Of a stretch of DNA of 37,074 bases, positions 14,420 through 22,339 are shown piece after piece. The stretch is from Paraburkholderia dilworthii (lineage in GTDB: Bacteria > Pseudomonadota > Gammaproteobacteria > Burkholderiales > Burkholderiaceae), in NCBI RefSeq assembly GCF_000472525.1, contig NZ_AWZT01000058.1, positions 200-37,273 of the forward strand. The letters are read 5' to 3'. The notes under the pieces were generated by a model that worked only from the letters and a program-made list of their open reading frames with translations, did no database searches and had not been told where the DNA came from. Positions within the stretch are counted from its first letter, which is position 1, and each line of letters begins with the position of its first letter. The translations under genes and the position numbers were made by a program.

Positions 14420-14518
14420 GCGGAGCGGCCGCTTTCACGAAAGGCGACCGTCTCTTGTGGGTCCGACATGAGTCAGTCGTCTAGGATCTAGTCCGACTCA
14501 TAAATCGCCCGTGAAAAA

Positions 14519-14560
14519 TGAAAAAAGCCGCGCTCCTGTGAGGATGCGCGGCTTTTTCAT
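14519..14560. terminator. strong bidirectional terminator inside the IS
   Basis: AAAAAGCCGCGC and GCGCGGCTTTTT pair around a 12-base loop, giving an A/T-run on both sides. It stands 20 bp inside the right end and would insulate the element from both directions. Confidence 0.85.
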
Positions 14561-14582
14561 GATCGTTAAGTGAACGGCATTA

Positions 14583-14595
14583 CGGCCATTGGCCG
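14583..14595. repeat. right 13-bp target site duplication
   Basis: CGGCCATTGGCCG directly abuts the right end of the IS and is followed by GGGTTT, the other half of the original terminator. Confidence 0.9.
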
Positions 14596-14617
14596 GGTTT
14601 GTCGTTATGGGGTTGAG

Positions 14618-15331
14618 TCAATGCAATATGGCGATACCGCGAGCTCGGCCCTGATGGCGAACGCAATACGTCCACGCGTCGTCCAGCTCAACGCCGCGTT
14701 TCTCGGGGGGGTGCGGCTAAATTCTTGGACTGATTTATGCCGCGATTCCAAGACTTTGCCGGTCGCGCCGGCCTGCGAGGTCGTCGTTGTGAACTCAACG
14801 AGAACAGTCTGATCTTCAAGCAGCGATATTGCGCACGTTCACTTCGCGGATCAGCTTGGGATTTGCGGTGATCTGCTGGAAAGGGGGCGTCGTCGCGCAG
14901 CCAGCTCTTGAACTGGTCGGTTGCAGCACCGATCATCTGGGCCTTTACCGAGTTGATGTTCGACGACATGCGCGACGTCTGCGGGCTGTCCGTCAGCACT
15001 GGCTCGATCGTGAACCAGCGCACCGCCATGTCGCGCATGCTCGTGCGCAGCGCCTGCGAGTCCGGCTTGTAGGCGACGAGTTCCGTCACGACCGGGTGAC
15101 CGCTCACGTCGGCCGAGACGCCGACCACGCGGGTAACCGAAGGGGCGGCTGCCGTGTCCACACGGCACCGGCTGCGACCGCAGCACAGGCGAAGGCAATG
15201 AGCATCCAGCGGTTGCGCTCAACCTTCAGCCGCGTGCTAGTCCCGAAAATGACTGTCGATGGATCTTCCTCGGCGTACATGCCGGGGGCCGTGGATAGCG
15301 CGGCCTGCCGCTTGTTCCTGAAAATGCGCAT
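14618..15331 (-). pseudogene. broken VirB8/TrbF-like type IV secretion gene
   Basis: ATG 15331 (AAGGG upstream) opens a cytoplasmic start with a membrane helix (RWMLIAFACAAVAAGAVW). A base is then lost and the next frame (15161 leftward) reads the core: DMAVRWFTIEPVLTDSP, SRMSSNINSVKAQM, ATDQFKSWLRDDAPF. Further indels shift to QQITANPKLIREVNVRNIAA, then to QTVLVEFTTTTSQAGATGK, then to KRGVELDDAWTYCV, ending at TGA 14618-14620. The four shifts together rebuild one protein of about 235 residues with the VirB8/TrbF layout: short inner-membrane anchor plus periplasmic domain. The gene is dead or badly sequenced; frameshifts at C-runs (near 14710) make indel error possible for some of them. Confidence 0.75.
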
Positions 15332-15458
15332 GGCAACCCTTGATGAATGGGTACCGTTGAAACAATTTCTAACAAGGGTTTTCAGGGAAAGGCACAGAGA
15401 TTTGAGCGCCTTTGTGGTCACGACAGTTCACTGTAAGCCGTGCTGGCCCTCGAAAACT

Positions 15459-15471
15459 TTAACCATGGTTA
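15459..15471. repeat. palindrome TTAACCATGGTTA, copy 2 of 3
   Basis: Exact 13-base match to the copies at 7380 and 15650; 12-bp perfect palindrome core. It lies about 130 bp upstream of the broken secretion gene start. Confidence 0.6.
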
Positions 15472-15649
15472 CGGACCTCCGCCGGAAAGAGAGTCGAAAT
15501 CGGCACCCTTTCGGCGTTCCGTTGATCGTGCTGCGGTGTATCGTTTCGGTCTGTTCCGAATTCTTTTACAAATTTACATTCCTGGAACAAGATAACTTGC
15601 TTTTTTTGTTTGAAAACAGTCGGTTGCGCGGGCGGCGCGAGCAAAAAAA

Positions 15650-15663
15650 TTAACCATGGTTAA
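15650..15663. repeat. palindrome TTAACCATGGTTAA, copy 3 of 3
   Basis: Here the palindrome is 14 bp (TTAACCATGGTTAA), with an A-run on each side. It is 191 bp from copy 2. Confidence 0.6.
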
Positions 15664-15842
15664 AAAGCCGTGAACTGCGGCGGATAACGCGCGGTGCAAC
15701 GGCGCAGTAGCGGTTGCAGACGCAGAAGCGATTGGCCGGTTCTAAAGCAACCGTAGGGGCGCACCTTTCGGTTTCCAGGTGGAGACCTTCGACGGTGGCT
15801 TGCTGGCTGTGCTTCTCCCAACGATTTTATTGAGAACTTTCA

Positions 15843-16355
15843 ATGACGGAAAAAGTCGTCGACGATGCATTGAGGCTAGCAGCGATTTATAAGGCCGACG
15901 TGGGAACGCAATGGAACACATATCGCCAGGCAGCAGCCAAGCTGTCCAGATTGTTCGAGACAAACCTGGCGCCACCGAGGATTGCCGAGGCTCTGGCCGT
16001 CTCGCGTTTGCCTAGGGTGCTTACAGGACTGTTCGACAAAGCCGGCTTGAGCAATGGTAACGCGCGCGCACTCCTAAGACTGGCAAGTCAGCGTGGAGAA
16101 AGCCTGCTCACTGCAAGCGCCGCAGAGATTGACACAACTGGAATGGACGCGAGGGATATTTTGCGTGCATTGCGATCGGGCGGCCAAGTAAGCTCACGAG
16201 CGGCTCCTCCGGGATTGAACGCGCCGCTCGCCATTGCAGCGTATTACCTAAGAGGCAAATTCCCGAGCAAAGGCGTCGCGGCGGCACATATGGGCATACC
16301 GCAATCCCGGCTTAGCGAGGACGGCTGCCCTGTCCGTGGGCTCGCACGGGCGTGA
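15843..16355 (+). CDS. hypothetical protein with HTH-like segments, 170 aa
   Basis: ATG 15843 has only a weak ribosome binding site (TTGAGAA). Residues 1-110 are helical and compact, with APPRIAEALAVSRLPRVLTGLF and GLSNGNARALLRLAS recalling the helical DNA-binding part of ParB/KorB-like proteins. A second HTH-like stretch is PSKGVAAAHMGIPQSRLS near residue 145. The last 15 residues look out of frame; a shift near 16312 would continue as ARTAALSV and read on for about 35 more codons. A DNA-binding role near rep is plausible but unproven, and the gene may be truncated. Confidence 0.45.
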   Translation: MTEKVVDDALRLAAIYKADVGTQWNTYRQAAAKLSRLFETNLAPPRIAEALAVSRLPRVLTGLFDKAGLSNGNARALLRLASQRGESLLTASAAEIDTTGMDARDILRALRSGGQVSSRAAPPGLNAPLAIAAYYLRGKFPSKGVAAAHMGIPQSRLSEDGCPVRGLARA

Positions 16356-16720
16356 AGGCGCATGCGGGCAGGCGTTGGACAAACCTGAAGGGAGGAAACC
16401 GCGGAGAGCTCCGATGCGGTCGGGGTCGCGAAGGCTACGGTGATTGATGGCCCGCAATAGTCAGGGACGTTGCTGGATGAGGGGCCGAACTGTGTTTGGC
16501 GGGATGGGTCCTGACGGGTGACGAAGCGGTGCAGTCGCGCAATCGTGATCTGAAATCGGAGGTGCGAGGGATTGCGGGGAGCGACAGGCGCAACCGTCCG
16601 CTCGCGGGCCGCGTTGCCGTAGAGCCGACGGTCGGGTTGCTGGTCCGGAAACAGGAGCGCTCATGTCCCGCCCCGGGGCGTGGGTGGTGCCCGAATCGGT
16701 ACGGTCCGCGCCAAGGTGTA
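16356..16720. other. no gene recognised
   Basis: Between the 170-aa gene and the end of rep. Frames here lack starts with ribosome binding sites and read as Arg/Pro-rich noise. No repeat or terminator with a T-run was seen. Confidence 0.4.
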
Positions 16721-18097
16721 CTAACGACTCTTGCCAGACTTCGACCTATTGAACACATAGCCGGCGAATCCGTCCTTCAGATCGGGGTATTTCTCAATTA
16801 TTGCATCTGACAAGTCCGCGCCGGGATCGATGCCTAACCGCCGCAACGTCAGTTTTCCCGCCGGCGTCCCTTTATAGGTCCGTCGCCAGTCATCCCGCTG
16901 CTTAGTCGTCGCAGCTTCATACGCTTCCCAACCGCGGCGGACTTCCTCCACCATTCGGTCTTGTGCGTGCACATCTTGGGCAGCGATTCGCAAAGCCATA
17001 CGGGTTTGAACCTGCTGCTTCTGTTCCAACTCCCGTTTCTCTGTCTGCGCAAGACTCTCCTGGATCTGCACCATCTGGCGTTCAGCGTCGGATACGATCC
17101 ACTGCTCCTTCAAAGCCTTCATGAAGAACCCCGCCGGGCTCTTCGATATATTGCCTAGCCTCAGGCTGAAACGAGTACGCTCGATCGCCTGCTCCAGACG
17201 TTCGTCGGTATATTTGTCTCGATCCGCCGCAATCTGATTAAGCTGCGCGCTGGACAGTCCGAACTCCTGCTTCAAGGTCCTGTATAGCGCTTGCGCTTGT
17301 TCGTGGGTGTGCAAGACGCGTTCGGCCAACTCTTTCCGCTCAATGCGGAATCGTAGTCGACCGATTTTCCGGGAGCCCGGCTCGTTGCGAGTCTCATAGG
17401 AGATCTTCAGATCCGAAACTTCATTGATCTGGTCCACGGCCGGCGCGAGCCAGTCTCGTTTGAAGTATTTGAACTCGTGCGCCTTCGCGCCCATTGCCCC
17501 TTGCCATGAGCGCAACTCCTCTAGCTCAAACCAATCGGTTGTGCCGTCATCCGCGTAGGGTAATAGGTGGTCGTACATCACCCGCGCGTAACTGAGCGTA
17601 AATAGCGACGTTATGCGCAGGCTTAACCAATGCGACTTTCCGGGACCACGTATTATTCCTACGAGGTCCGTCGGAACTCGGAACTGGAAGCGTCCGCCCT
17701 GATAGGAGATTCGGCCAATCAACTGCACAGAGCCAAAAGGCTTGGTTCCATCCGCGTCGGGAGCGGTGGTGGCTTGTATTAGCGCTCGTTGTGCTTCGGT
17801 GATGACTTGCTCAAGATGAGCATTGTTACGGCTGGAGTACCGCATGAGCCACTTGAAGTAGTCCAACTCGACGTCATACAGATCTCGTGGCTGTTCTTCT
17901 TGGGCGACGATGAAGTATGCCGCGTCTATCAACCGCCGAGCGGCCACGCCGAGATCAATGATGCGTATCAAGACGTTCTTTCGTGCGAATCCAATGTCGG
18001 AACGGGCGGCATCGAGCGGCAAGTCTTCGGCGTTCGCATCGTCGAATAGCGCCAATGCTAGCTGCCTAGACGTGGCCACTTGCCCCTCAGTCCCCAT
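16721..18097 (-). CDS. plasmid replication initiator, Rep_3 superfamily, 458 aa
   Basis: ATG 18097 is preceded by GGGAGG four bases upstream. The protein has the paired winged-helix layout of Rep_3 initiators. First domain: KNVLIRIIDLGVAARRLIDA, then YFKWLMRYSSRNNAHLEQ and RVPTDLVGII. Second domain: SLFTLSYARVMYDHLLPYA, WFELEELRSWQGAMG, then FKYFKRDWLAPAVDQINEVSDLKI and IGRLRFRIERK. A long charged, helical C-terminal extension (about 310-458) makes it larger than RepA/RepE (250-330). It should bind the iterons just upstream (18175-18356) and open the origin, and it likely represses its own promoter through ACGGTACCGT at 18132. Confidence 0.85.
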   Translation of the reverse strand: MGTEGQVATSRQLALALFDDANAEDLPLDAARSDIGFARKNVLIRIIDLGVAARRLIDAAYFIVAQEEQPRDLYDVELDYFKWLMRYSSRNNAHLEQVITEAQRALIQATTAPDADGTKPFGSVQLIGRISYQGGRFQFRVPTDLVGIIRGPGKSHWLSLRITSLFTLSYARVMYDHLLPYADDGTTDWFELEELRSWQGAMGAKAHEFKYFKRDWLAPAVDQINEVSDLKISYETRNEPGSRKIGRLRFRIERKELAERVLHTHEQAQALYRTLKQEFGLSSAQLNQIAADRDKYTDERLEQAIERTRFSLRLGNISKSPAGFFMKALKEQWIVSDAERQMVQIQESLAQTEKRELEQKQQVQTRMALRIAAQDVHAQDRMVEEVRRGWEAYEAATTKQRDDWRRTYKGTPAGKLTLRRLGIDPGADLSDAIIEKYPDLKDGFAGYVFNRSKSGKSR

Positions 18098-18131
18098 TCA
18101 GCCTCCCAGTCGTTGTTCCAGTTGCTATCGG

Positions 18132-18141
18132 ACGGTACCGT
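18132..18141. promoter_or_regulatory. palindrome upstream of rep, likely operator
   Basis: ACGGTACCGT is a perfect 10-bp palindrome 34 bp before the rep start. Rep_3 initiators commonly autoregulate by binding an inverted repeat in their promoter. Its half ACGGT also occurs in the inverted repeat before parA. Confidence 0.45.
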
Positions 18142-18174
18142 ACCGACGCGAAGGTGCCGTGTCAACACACGTTA

Positions 18175-18356
18175 CCTCACCTTGCAGGGGCGATAGATCA
18201 CAAAAGGCCTCACCTTGCCTGAATTGGCGCTCAATTCACCTCACCTATCCTTGCGACGGACCTCACCTTCTGGCCCAGATCGGGTCACCTTTAAGTGCAA
18301 AAAACCTCACTTAGTCGCTCAATTCACAGCACCTGCGACACATAACACCTCACCTT
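18175..18356 (+). repeat. iteron array (CCTCACCTT) of the replication origin
   Basis: Core CCTCACCTT or close variants start at 18175, 18208, 18239, 18261, 18283 (GG for the first CC), 18305, 18327 (degenerate) and 18348. From 18239 to 18348 the spacing is 22, 22, 22, 22 and 21 bp, two helical turns, the usual iteron period. Further copies lie outside: inverted at 18547-18555 and 18609-18617, and direct at 18848-18856 just before parA. Iterons next to a Rep_3 gene define an iteron-type oriV. Confidence 0.85.
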
Positions 18357-18450
18357 GATACTCTAAGTCACTGTTTATTAACAGATCGTGGCCGGCCGTT
18401 AGTAGTAAGTTAGTTTCTTTTATTTGAAAACATAAACTACTTACCCCATT
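18357..18450. other. AT-rich segment next to the iterons (candidate unwinding element)
   Basis: The stretch from about 18357 to 18450 contains CTGTTTATTAACAG and the AT-rich run TTAGTTTCTTTTATTTG, flanked by an imperfect inverted repeat (GTAAGTTAGTTT at 18406, AAACTACTTAC at 18434). It directly follows the last periodic iteron, where the DNA-unwinding element is expected. No clear DnaA box was seen. Confidence 0.5.
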
Positions 18451-18786
18451 GAGATGTGAAAGTGCACGCACGCCTGCAGAGATAACTAGGGGGCGTAGGC
18501 GCGTTGAACACGGATAGGCAGCGAACGATGGTCCGTGGAACTCTGGAAGGTGAGGTGAATTGTGCTTTGGGCAAAAAGGCGCTTAGGCCCGACGGGATTT
18601 ACGCGACCAAGGTGAGATGTTTTGTGACAGCGGCCTACCGAAAACTGGAACGGCTCCCCGTCATCCGATGCCCGCATTTCCTCGGTCTCGGATTAAGTCA
18701 TTGACGCGTAGGCGCTTTTTCTTGATCGCAGGGCCTAAACCCGCGTGTCGCATTCTGATAGCCATTCTCCGGTTTGGAAGGTATTC

Positions 18787-18819
18787 TACGGTTCTGTGAG
18801 ACATCAGTATGAAACCGTA
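18787..18819. promoter_or_regulatory. inverted repeat before parA, likely operator
   Basis: TACGGTT at 18787-18793 and AACCGTA at 18813-18819 are 7-bp inverted arms 19 bp apart, about 60 bp before the parA start. ParA proteins with an N-terminal HTH repress their own operon by binding such sites. Confidence 0.5.
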
Positions 18820-18877
18820 AAAACATGCGATGAGTGTGTAGATAACACCTCACCGTCAAAAGCGAAAGGAAATGCTA

Positions 18878-20086
18878 ATGAATTTCAGCGAGTTGCCCGG
18901 CATCGACCGAAGTGTCAAGCTATCTGACCTCGGAGACTTCTCTGAGCGCCTATCGGTCATGACGAACGAACTGCGCGATCAAATCTTGGCGCCGCGGCCG
19001 CGAAAAACACCTCCTGTATTCACCATTGGGGAACTGTCGGAGCTTTGCGGAATCGACAGGCAAAAAATCAACTACCTAGCGACGAAAGAAGGTGGCAATC
19101 TGCCGCGCGGCGAAGCCCATGGCACCGGTCGAGCGCGGATATTCTCCCTCAAAGACGTGCGCACTTGGGTCCAGCAGGTATCAGACGTTTATCAAACGCC
19201 TTTGGTCACAGGTACGCGCGAACATCGTGGACGGGTGTTGATTACGGCGAACTTCAAGGGTGGATCCTGCAAGACAACAACGACAATGTGCATCGGCCAA
19301 GGGCTCAGCCTACGCGGTCGGAAAGTACTCGTGATTGACCTCGATCCGCAAGCTTCATTGTCCGAGTTGTGCGGTCTGTATGCGGAAAAGGATGTGACTT
19401 GGGAAGACACAGTGCTTCCGTATATCTATGACCCAACCATTGAAGGCGGTCTGGCTGCTAAGGTCCAAAGCACGTACTGGGACGGACTTGACGTTATCCC
19501 CGCGCATAATTATTTGCACGACGCGGAGTTCCACCTTCCGACGGCCCAGCAGACGAACCCGGGATTCGAATTTTGGTCCGTGTTGCGCAAGGGCATCGAG
19601 CCGTTGCGGACACAGTACGACTACATCGTTCTCGACACTGCGCCCTCGCTTTCATACATGACGCTGAATGGACTGATGGCGGCCGATTCGATGGTCATGC
19701 CCTTGGTCCCAGAGAGTTTGGACTTTATCTCCTCGGTATCGTTTTGGTCGTTGTTCGCCGAGGTAGCGAACGGATTCGTTGAACATGAGGTCGACAAAAC
19801 GTACGACTTCATTTCGGTTCTGCTGTCGAGAGTGGACTACGGCACGACGTCGTCGGCGCCGGTAGTTCGCTCATGGGCGCAGCGGGCTTATGGCGATTGG
19901 CTGCATACAACGGAAGTTCCTGCCAGTTCCGTCATGAGTAACGGCGCACTGGCATTTTCGACGGTGTTCGACTTGTCGCGAGCTGATTCAGTGGCCAAAA
20001 CGTTGGCGCGCGTCAAGTTGCCGCTGATGGAATATTGCAAATGGATCGATGACCAATACGTAGCTCAATGGAGGGCCGGGCAATGA
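18878..20086 (+). CDS. parA: ParA partition ATPase with N-terminal HTH, 402 aa
   Basis: The second of two ATGs (18878) is chosen because AAAGGA lies seven bases upstream of it and almost touches the first (18872). Residues 45-105 form an HTH domain (FTIGELSELCGIDRQKINYLA, then GRARIFSLKDVRTWV), as in type Ia ParA. The deviant Walker A motif FKGGSCKTTTT is at about 126-136 with the signature Lys. Walker B-like segments follow in VLVIDLDPQASLS and YDYIVLDTAPSLSY. Length fits type Ia ParA (about 400). It would bind nucleoid DNA with ATP, move ParB-parS complexes, and repress parAB. It overlaps parB by ATGA. Confidence 0.93.
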   Translation: MNFSELPGIDRSVKLSDLGDFSERLSVMTNELRDQILAPRPRKTPPVFTIGELSELCGIDRQKINYLATKEGGNLPRGEAHGTGRARIFSLKDVRTWVQQVSDVYQTPLVTGTREHRGRVLITANFKGGSCKTTTTMCIGQGLSLRGRKVLVIDLDPQASLSELCGLYAEKDVTWEDTVLPYIYDPTIEGGLAAKVQSTYWDGLDVIPAHNYLHDAEFHLPTAQQTNPGFEFWSVLRKGIEPLRTQYDYIVLDTAPSLSYMTLNGLMAADSMVMPLVPESLDFISSVSFWSLFAEVANGFVEHEVDKTYDFISVLLSRVDYGTTSSAPVVRSWAQRAYGDWLHTTEVPASSVMSNGALAFSTVFDLSRADSVAKTLARVKLPLMEYCKWIDDQYVAQWRAGQ

Positions 20087-21060
20087 GTCTTCGCGACCGC
20101 ATGATGAACAAGACTGCTGACGTACGGGCAGCGAAAGACATAAAAATTGAGCAACAAGACAAGCCCTCTACCCCGCGCACGGCACCTGGAATGGCCGGCG
20201 CTTTGGCAGCCGCACAGCAGCGTATCGTCGAACTGGAGAAGTCGGGCGCTGCTTCCGAGCTGCCGGTGAACGAAGTCGTACCCAATCCTTGGCAGCCGAG
20301 GCAGGTTTTTAACGAGGCTAAGCTTGCGCAGCTCGCCGAATCAATACGTGAAGCGGGGCTGGTCCAGCCCATTGTGGTCCGCCGGGCTAGGAACGGTTAT
20401 CAGATCGTGGCTGGCGAGCGACGCTGGCGAGCGCACAAGATGATTGGTAAGGAGTCGATCAAGGTTGTCATCATCGAACTGTCCGACGAAGAGATGGCGA
20501 TGTTGGCTCTGGTGGAGAATGTGGCGCGTGAGGATTTGTCCGACTATGAGATTGCGCGGTCGATTCGGCGCGCAGAAAAGGAATTTCCAAGTCGGAAACG
20601 TATGGCAGAAGCGTTGGGAATGTCTCGCTCGGAGCTCTATCGGTTCTTGGCGTTCGGCGAGTTGCCGGATTTCGTCATTCACGATTTGGATGTCCAACCG
20701 CGACTTATCGGCGCGCATGCGGCGGAAGGAATGGTGTCGGCGCTTCGCGAGAAAGATTCGAGTGCGCTCGAACTTGCTCGGGGCCTTTGGAAAAAGCTAG
20801 TCAACGGCGAGCTAGACCAGACGAAGCTGGCAAGGGCGCTCAAGGTTGCAATAGACGGTGACGGGAACCAGTCTGTTCGCGTTAGTGATCGAAGCATCGA
20901 GAAGATCTTCTCCGGTAAAAACCAGGCGGGGTCGATCACGAAGGACGCCATCGGCTTCACGGTAAAGATCAAGGCGGGGATGCTGTCCGCCGACAGGGAG
21001 CAAAGGATCCGGGCGCTTATCGCCGAACTTTTTTCCGCGAGCCACGGCAATCCCGATTGA
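20083..21060 (+). CDS. parB: ParB partition protein, 325 aa
   Basis: ATG 20083 overlaps the parA stop (ATGA) and has GGAGGG upstream, so it is preferred over ATG 20068. The family marks are visible: PNPWQPR (about 67-73), GLVQPIVVRR, the CTPase box GERRWRA (111-117), then LVENVAREDLSDYEIA and the HTH RKRMAEALGMSRSELYRFLAFG (about 174-195). The C-terminal part (270-325) is the likely dimer domain. It binds parS, spreads by CTP-driven clamp sliding, and stimulates ParA. The candidate parS sites lie 80 and 465 bp downstream. Confidence 0.93.
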   Translation: MSLRDRMMNKTADVRAAKDIKIEQQDKPSTPRTAPGMAGALAAAQQRIVELEKSGAASELPVNEVVPNPWQPRQVFNEAKLAQLAESIREAGLVQPIVVRRARNGYQIVAGERRWRAHKMIGKESIKVVIIELSDEEMAMLALVENVAREDLSDYEIARSIRRAEKEFPSRKRMAEALGMSRSELYRFLAFGELPDFVIHDLDVQPRLIGAHAAEGMVSALREKDSSALELARGLWKKLVNGELDQTKLARALKVAIDGDGNQSVRVSDRSIEKIFSGKNQAGSITKDAIGFTVKIKAGMLSADREQRIRALIAELFSASHGNPD

Positions 21061-21142
21061 AATGTTCCCGGCGTCCGGTTTCGCGACGTGCCGCGCATAG
21101 AGAATGCGCTGTAATGTTTAGCAACTGCCCTCGCAGGGTTAG

Positions 21143-21171
21143 GCATTGTGTCCCCAGTGGGGACACAATGC
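21143..21171. promoter_or_regulatory. candidate parS site 1 (29-bp palindrome)
   Basis: TGTCCCCA-G-TGGGGACA forms the core; the perfect palindrome extends to 14 bp on each side of one central base (GCATTG...CAATGC). It starts 83 bp after the parB stop and has no T-run, so it is not a normal terminator. Site 2 repeats the 17-bp core. Confidence 0.7.
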
Positions 21172-21524
21172 GGTTGTTCTCGCGGCACGCGATTGTCAGC
21201 TCAGGCGTCCGCGGGCTTTCCGCCGTTAAGCAGGGCAGCGAACATGGTCCCGGTGCATCGTTTCCGATGTCAACCTTAACCACTGCCCTCAGTCGCGAAT
21301 CGCCGCTCTAATTGACAGTCGGCGGACACGGCGATCTGTCTGCCGCAAGGTCGCCGCCCTGACACGAAGGCCCAGTTTTTGGCTGCGCCGTTCGATAAGG
21401 CCGATGTCGACTCTCATGCATCTGCAATAGCCCCGCACCGGCGATGCCTGCCGTTGCATTTGGCGAAATTAATGAAAACGTCAGGTGAGGGGCAGCGGTC
21501 GTGATGTTCCCTTCTGCTACCTTC

Positions 21525-21541
21525 TGTCCCCAATGGGGACA
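21525..21541. promoter_or_regulatory. candidate parS site 2 (17-bp palindrome)
   Basis: TGTCCCCA-A-TGGGGACA repeats the 17-bp core of site 1 with only the central base changed. Two copies close to parB fit a ParB-binding centromere. Confidence 0.65.
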
Positions 21542-22339
21542 CCCCCAACACCACAAAAACACGAATCGTCTCGGGGTGGCCGCCGCCGACCGCGGACATC
21601 CGGCGCTTGGATGCCTTGGCCATTACCTTCGCCGGCCGCTCGGGACCATAGCTAGCATGCCGAGGCATAGTTGTCGCATCTCCGCATTGGCTCTCTTGGG
21701 TGGCCTCTAGTTTCTGTCGACGACAGCCATTAGTCGCCGGGCCGGGCCTGCCAGTAAGATGTCATCGCTGACTGCCCGACCGTCAACGGACGCGCACGTA
21801 GCCGCCGCGTCGATGAAAACGGTTGCGCAACCGTGCCGGGTGAAGCTCCGGACGCGCCTCGCCCTAGGGTGACGACAGCCAGAGCTTCGCCAGCTTCGGC
21901 GCCGCGTCTGCTGCTTCGCGGCGTACGCGGTCGATGTTTCTTATCGGCCAACGCTGCAATTAGCCGGGTGGCAAGCAAGCGGGGGATCGCGACTGGAGAT
22001 GGTAATCGAGCGCCAAGAGCACACTGTGGCGCCAAACGTTCCTTCGCGCCGTTGCCCACGACGCACGGCACATAGACGCAGCCGGTTGAGCGCCCGATTT
22101 ACGGAGCTCTGCATCGAACACTCGCTTCGCGCTTCGCGCAGATCCGCCTCTCGTCAGTTCGCTGCGCTGCGCCTGCAGGTGGTTTAGCAGCCCCGCCGCT
22201 CTATCAACGAACGCCCTGCTTGGCGAACGCGCTGCGGTCGAGGTAATTCTTCGGCGCCGAGCGTGGATGCTGATGGGTCTTGTTGGCCCGCCGAGAATCT
22301 GCTATCTGCAAGTCATCGTGCGCACAACCGGTGTCTTTA

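Larger units (their letters stand above)
12170..14582 (+). mobile_element. IS4-family insertion sequence, 2413 bp, enlarged
   Basis: The ends are 20-bp inverted repeats differing at one base: TAATGCCGTTCACTTAAGGA at 12170-12189, and its near-complement at 14563-14582. TAATGCCG...CTTAAG ends are typical of the IS4 subgroup. Both sides are bounded by the 13-bp duplication CGGCCATTGGCCG. The element carries one plus-strand gene and a strong bidirectional terminator close to its right end. IS4 elements are normally 1.2-1.6 kb. The extra kilobase comes from the fused non-transposase segment and a 270-bp non-coding tail. Confidence 0.9.
15332..15842. other. non-coding region carrying two TTAACCATGGTTA palindromes
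   Basis: No supported gene. The stretch is more AT-rich than its surroundings around 15555-15665. It holds the palindrome copies at 15459 and 15650 and lies upstream of the broken VirB8/TrbF gene (minus) and of the 170-aa gene (plus). It could be a divergent control region. Confidence 0.45.
21061..22339. other. non-coding region with the parS candidates
   Basis: After parB no supported gene is seen. Both strands have long frames but none has a good start plus ordinary protein composition. The only clear structure is the pair of GTCCCCANTGGGGAC palindromes. Confidence 0.45.

Noticed and set aside
14016..14471. 151-codon frame overlapping the end of the fused transposase gene
   Set aside because: It is Arg-rich, out of frame with the supported gene, and does not match the missing IS4 C-terminus.
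21143..21171. Reading the 29-bp palindrome as the parAB terminator
   Set aside because: No T-run follows on either strand, and its core recurs 380 bp away outside any operon end.
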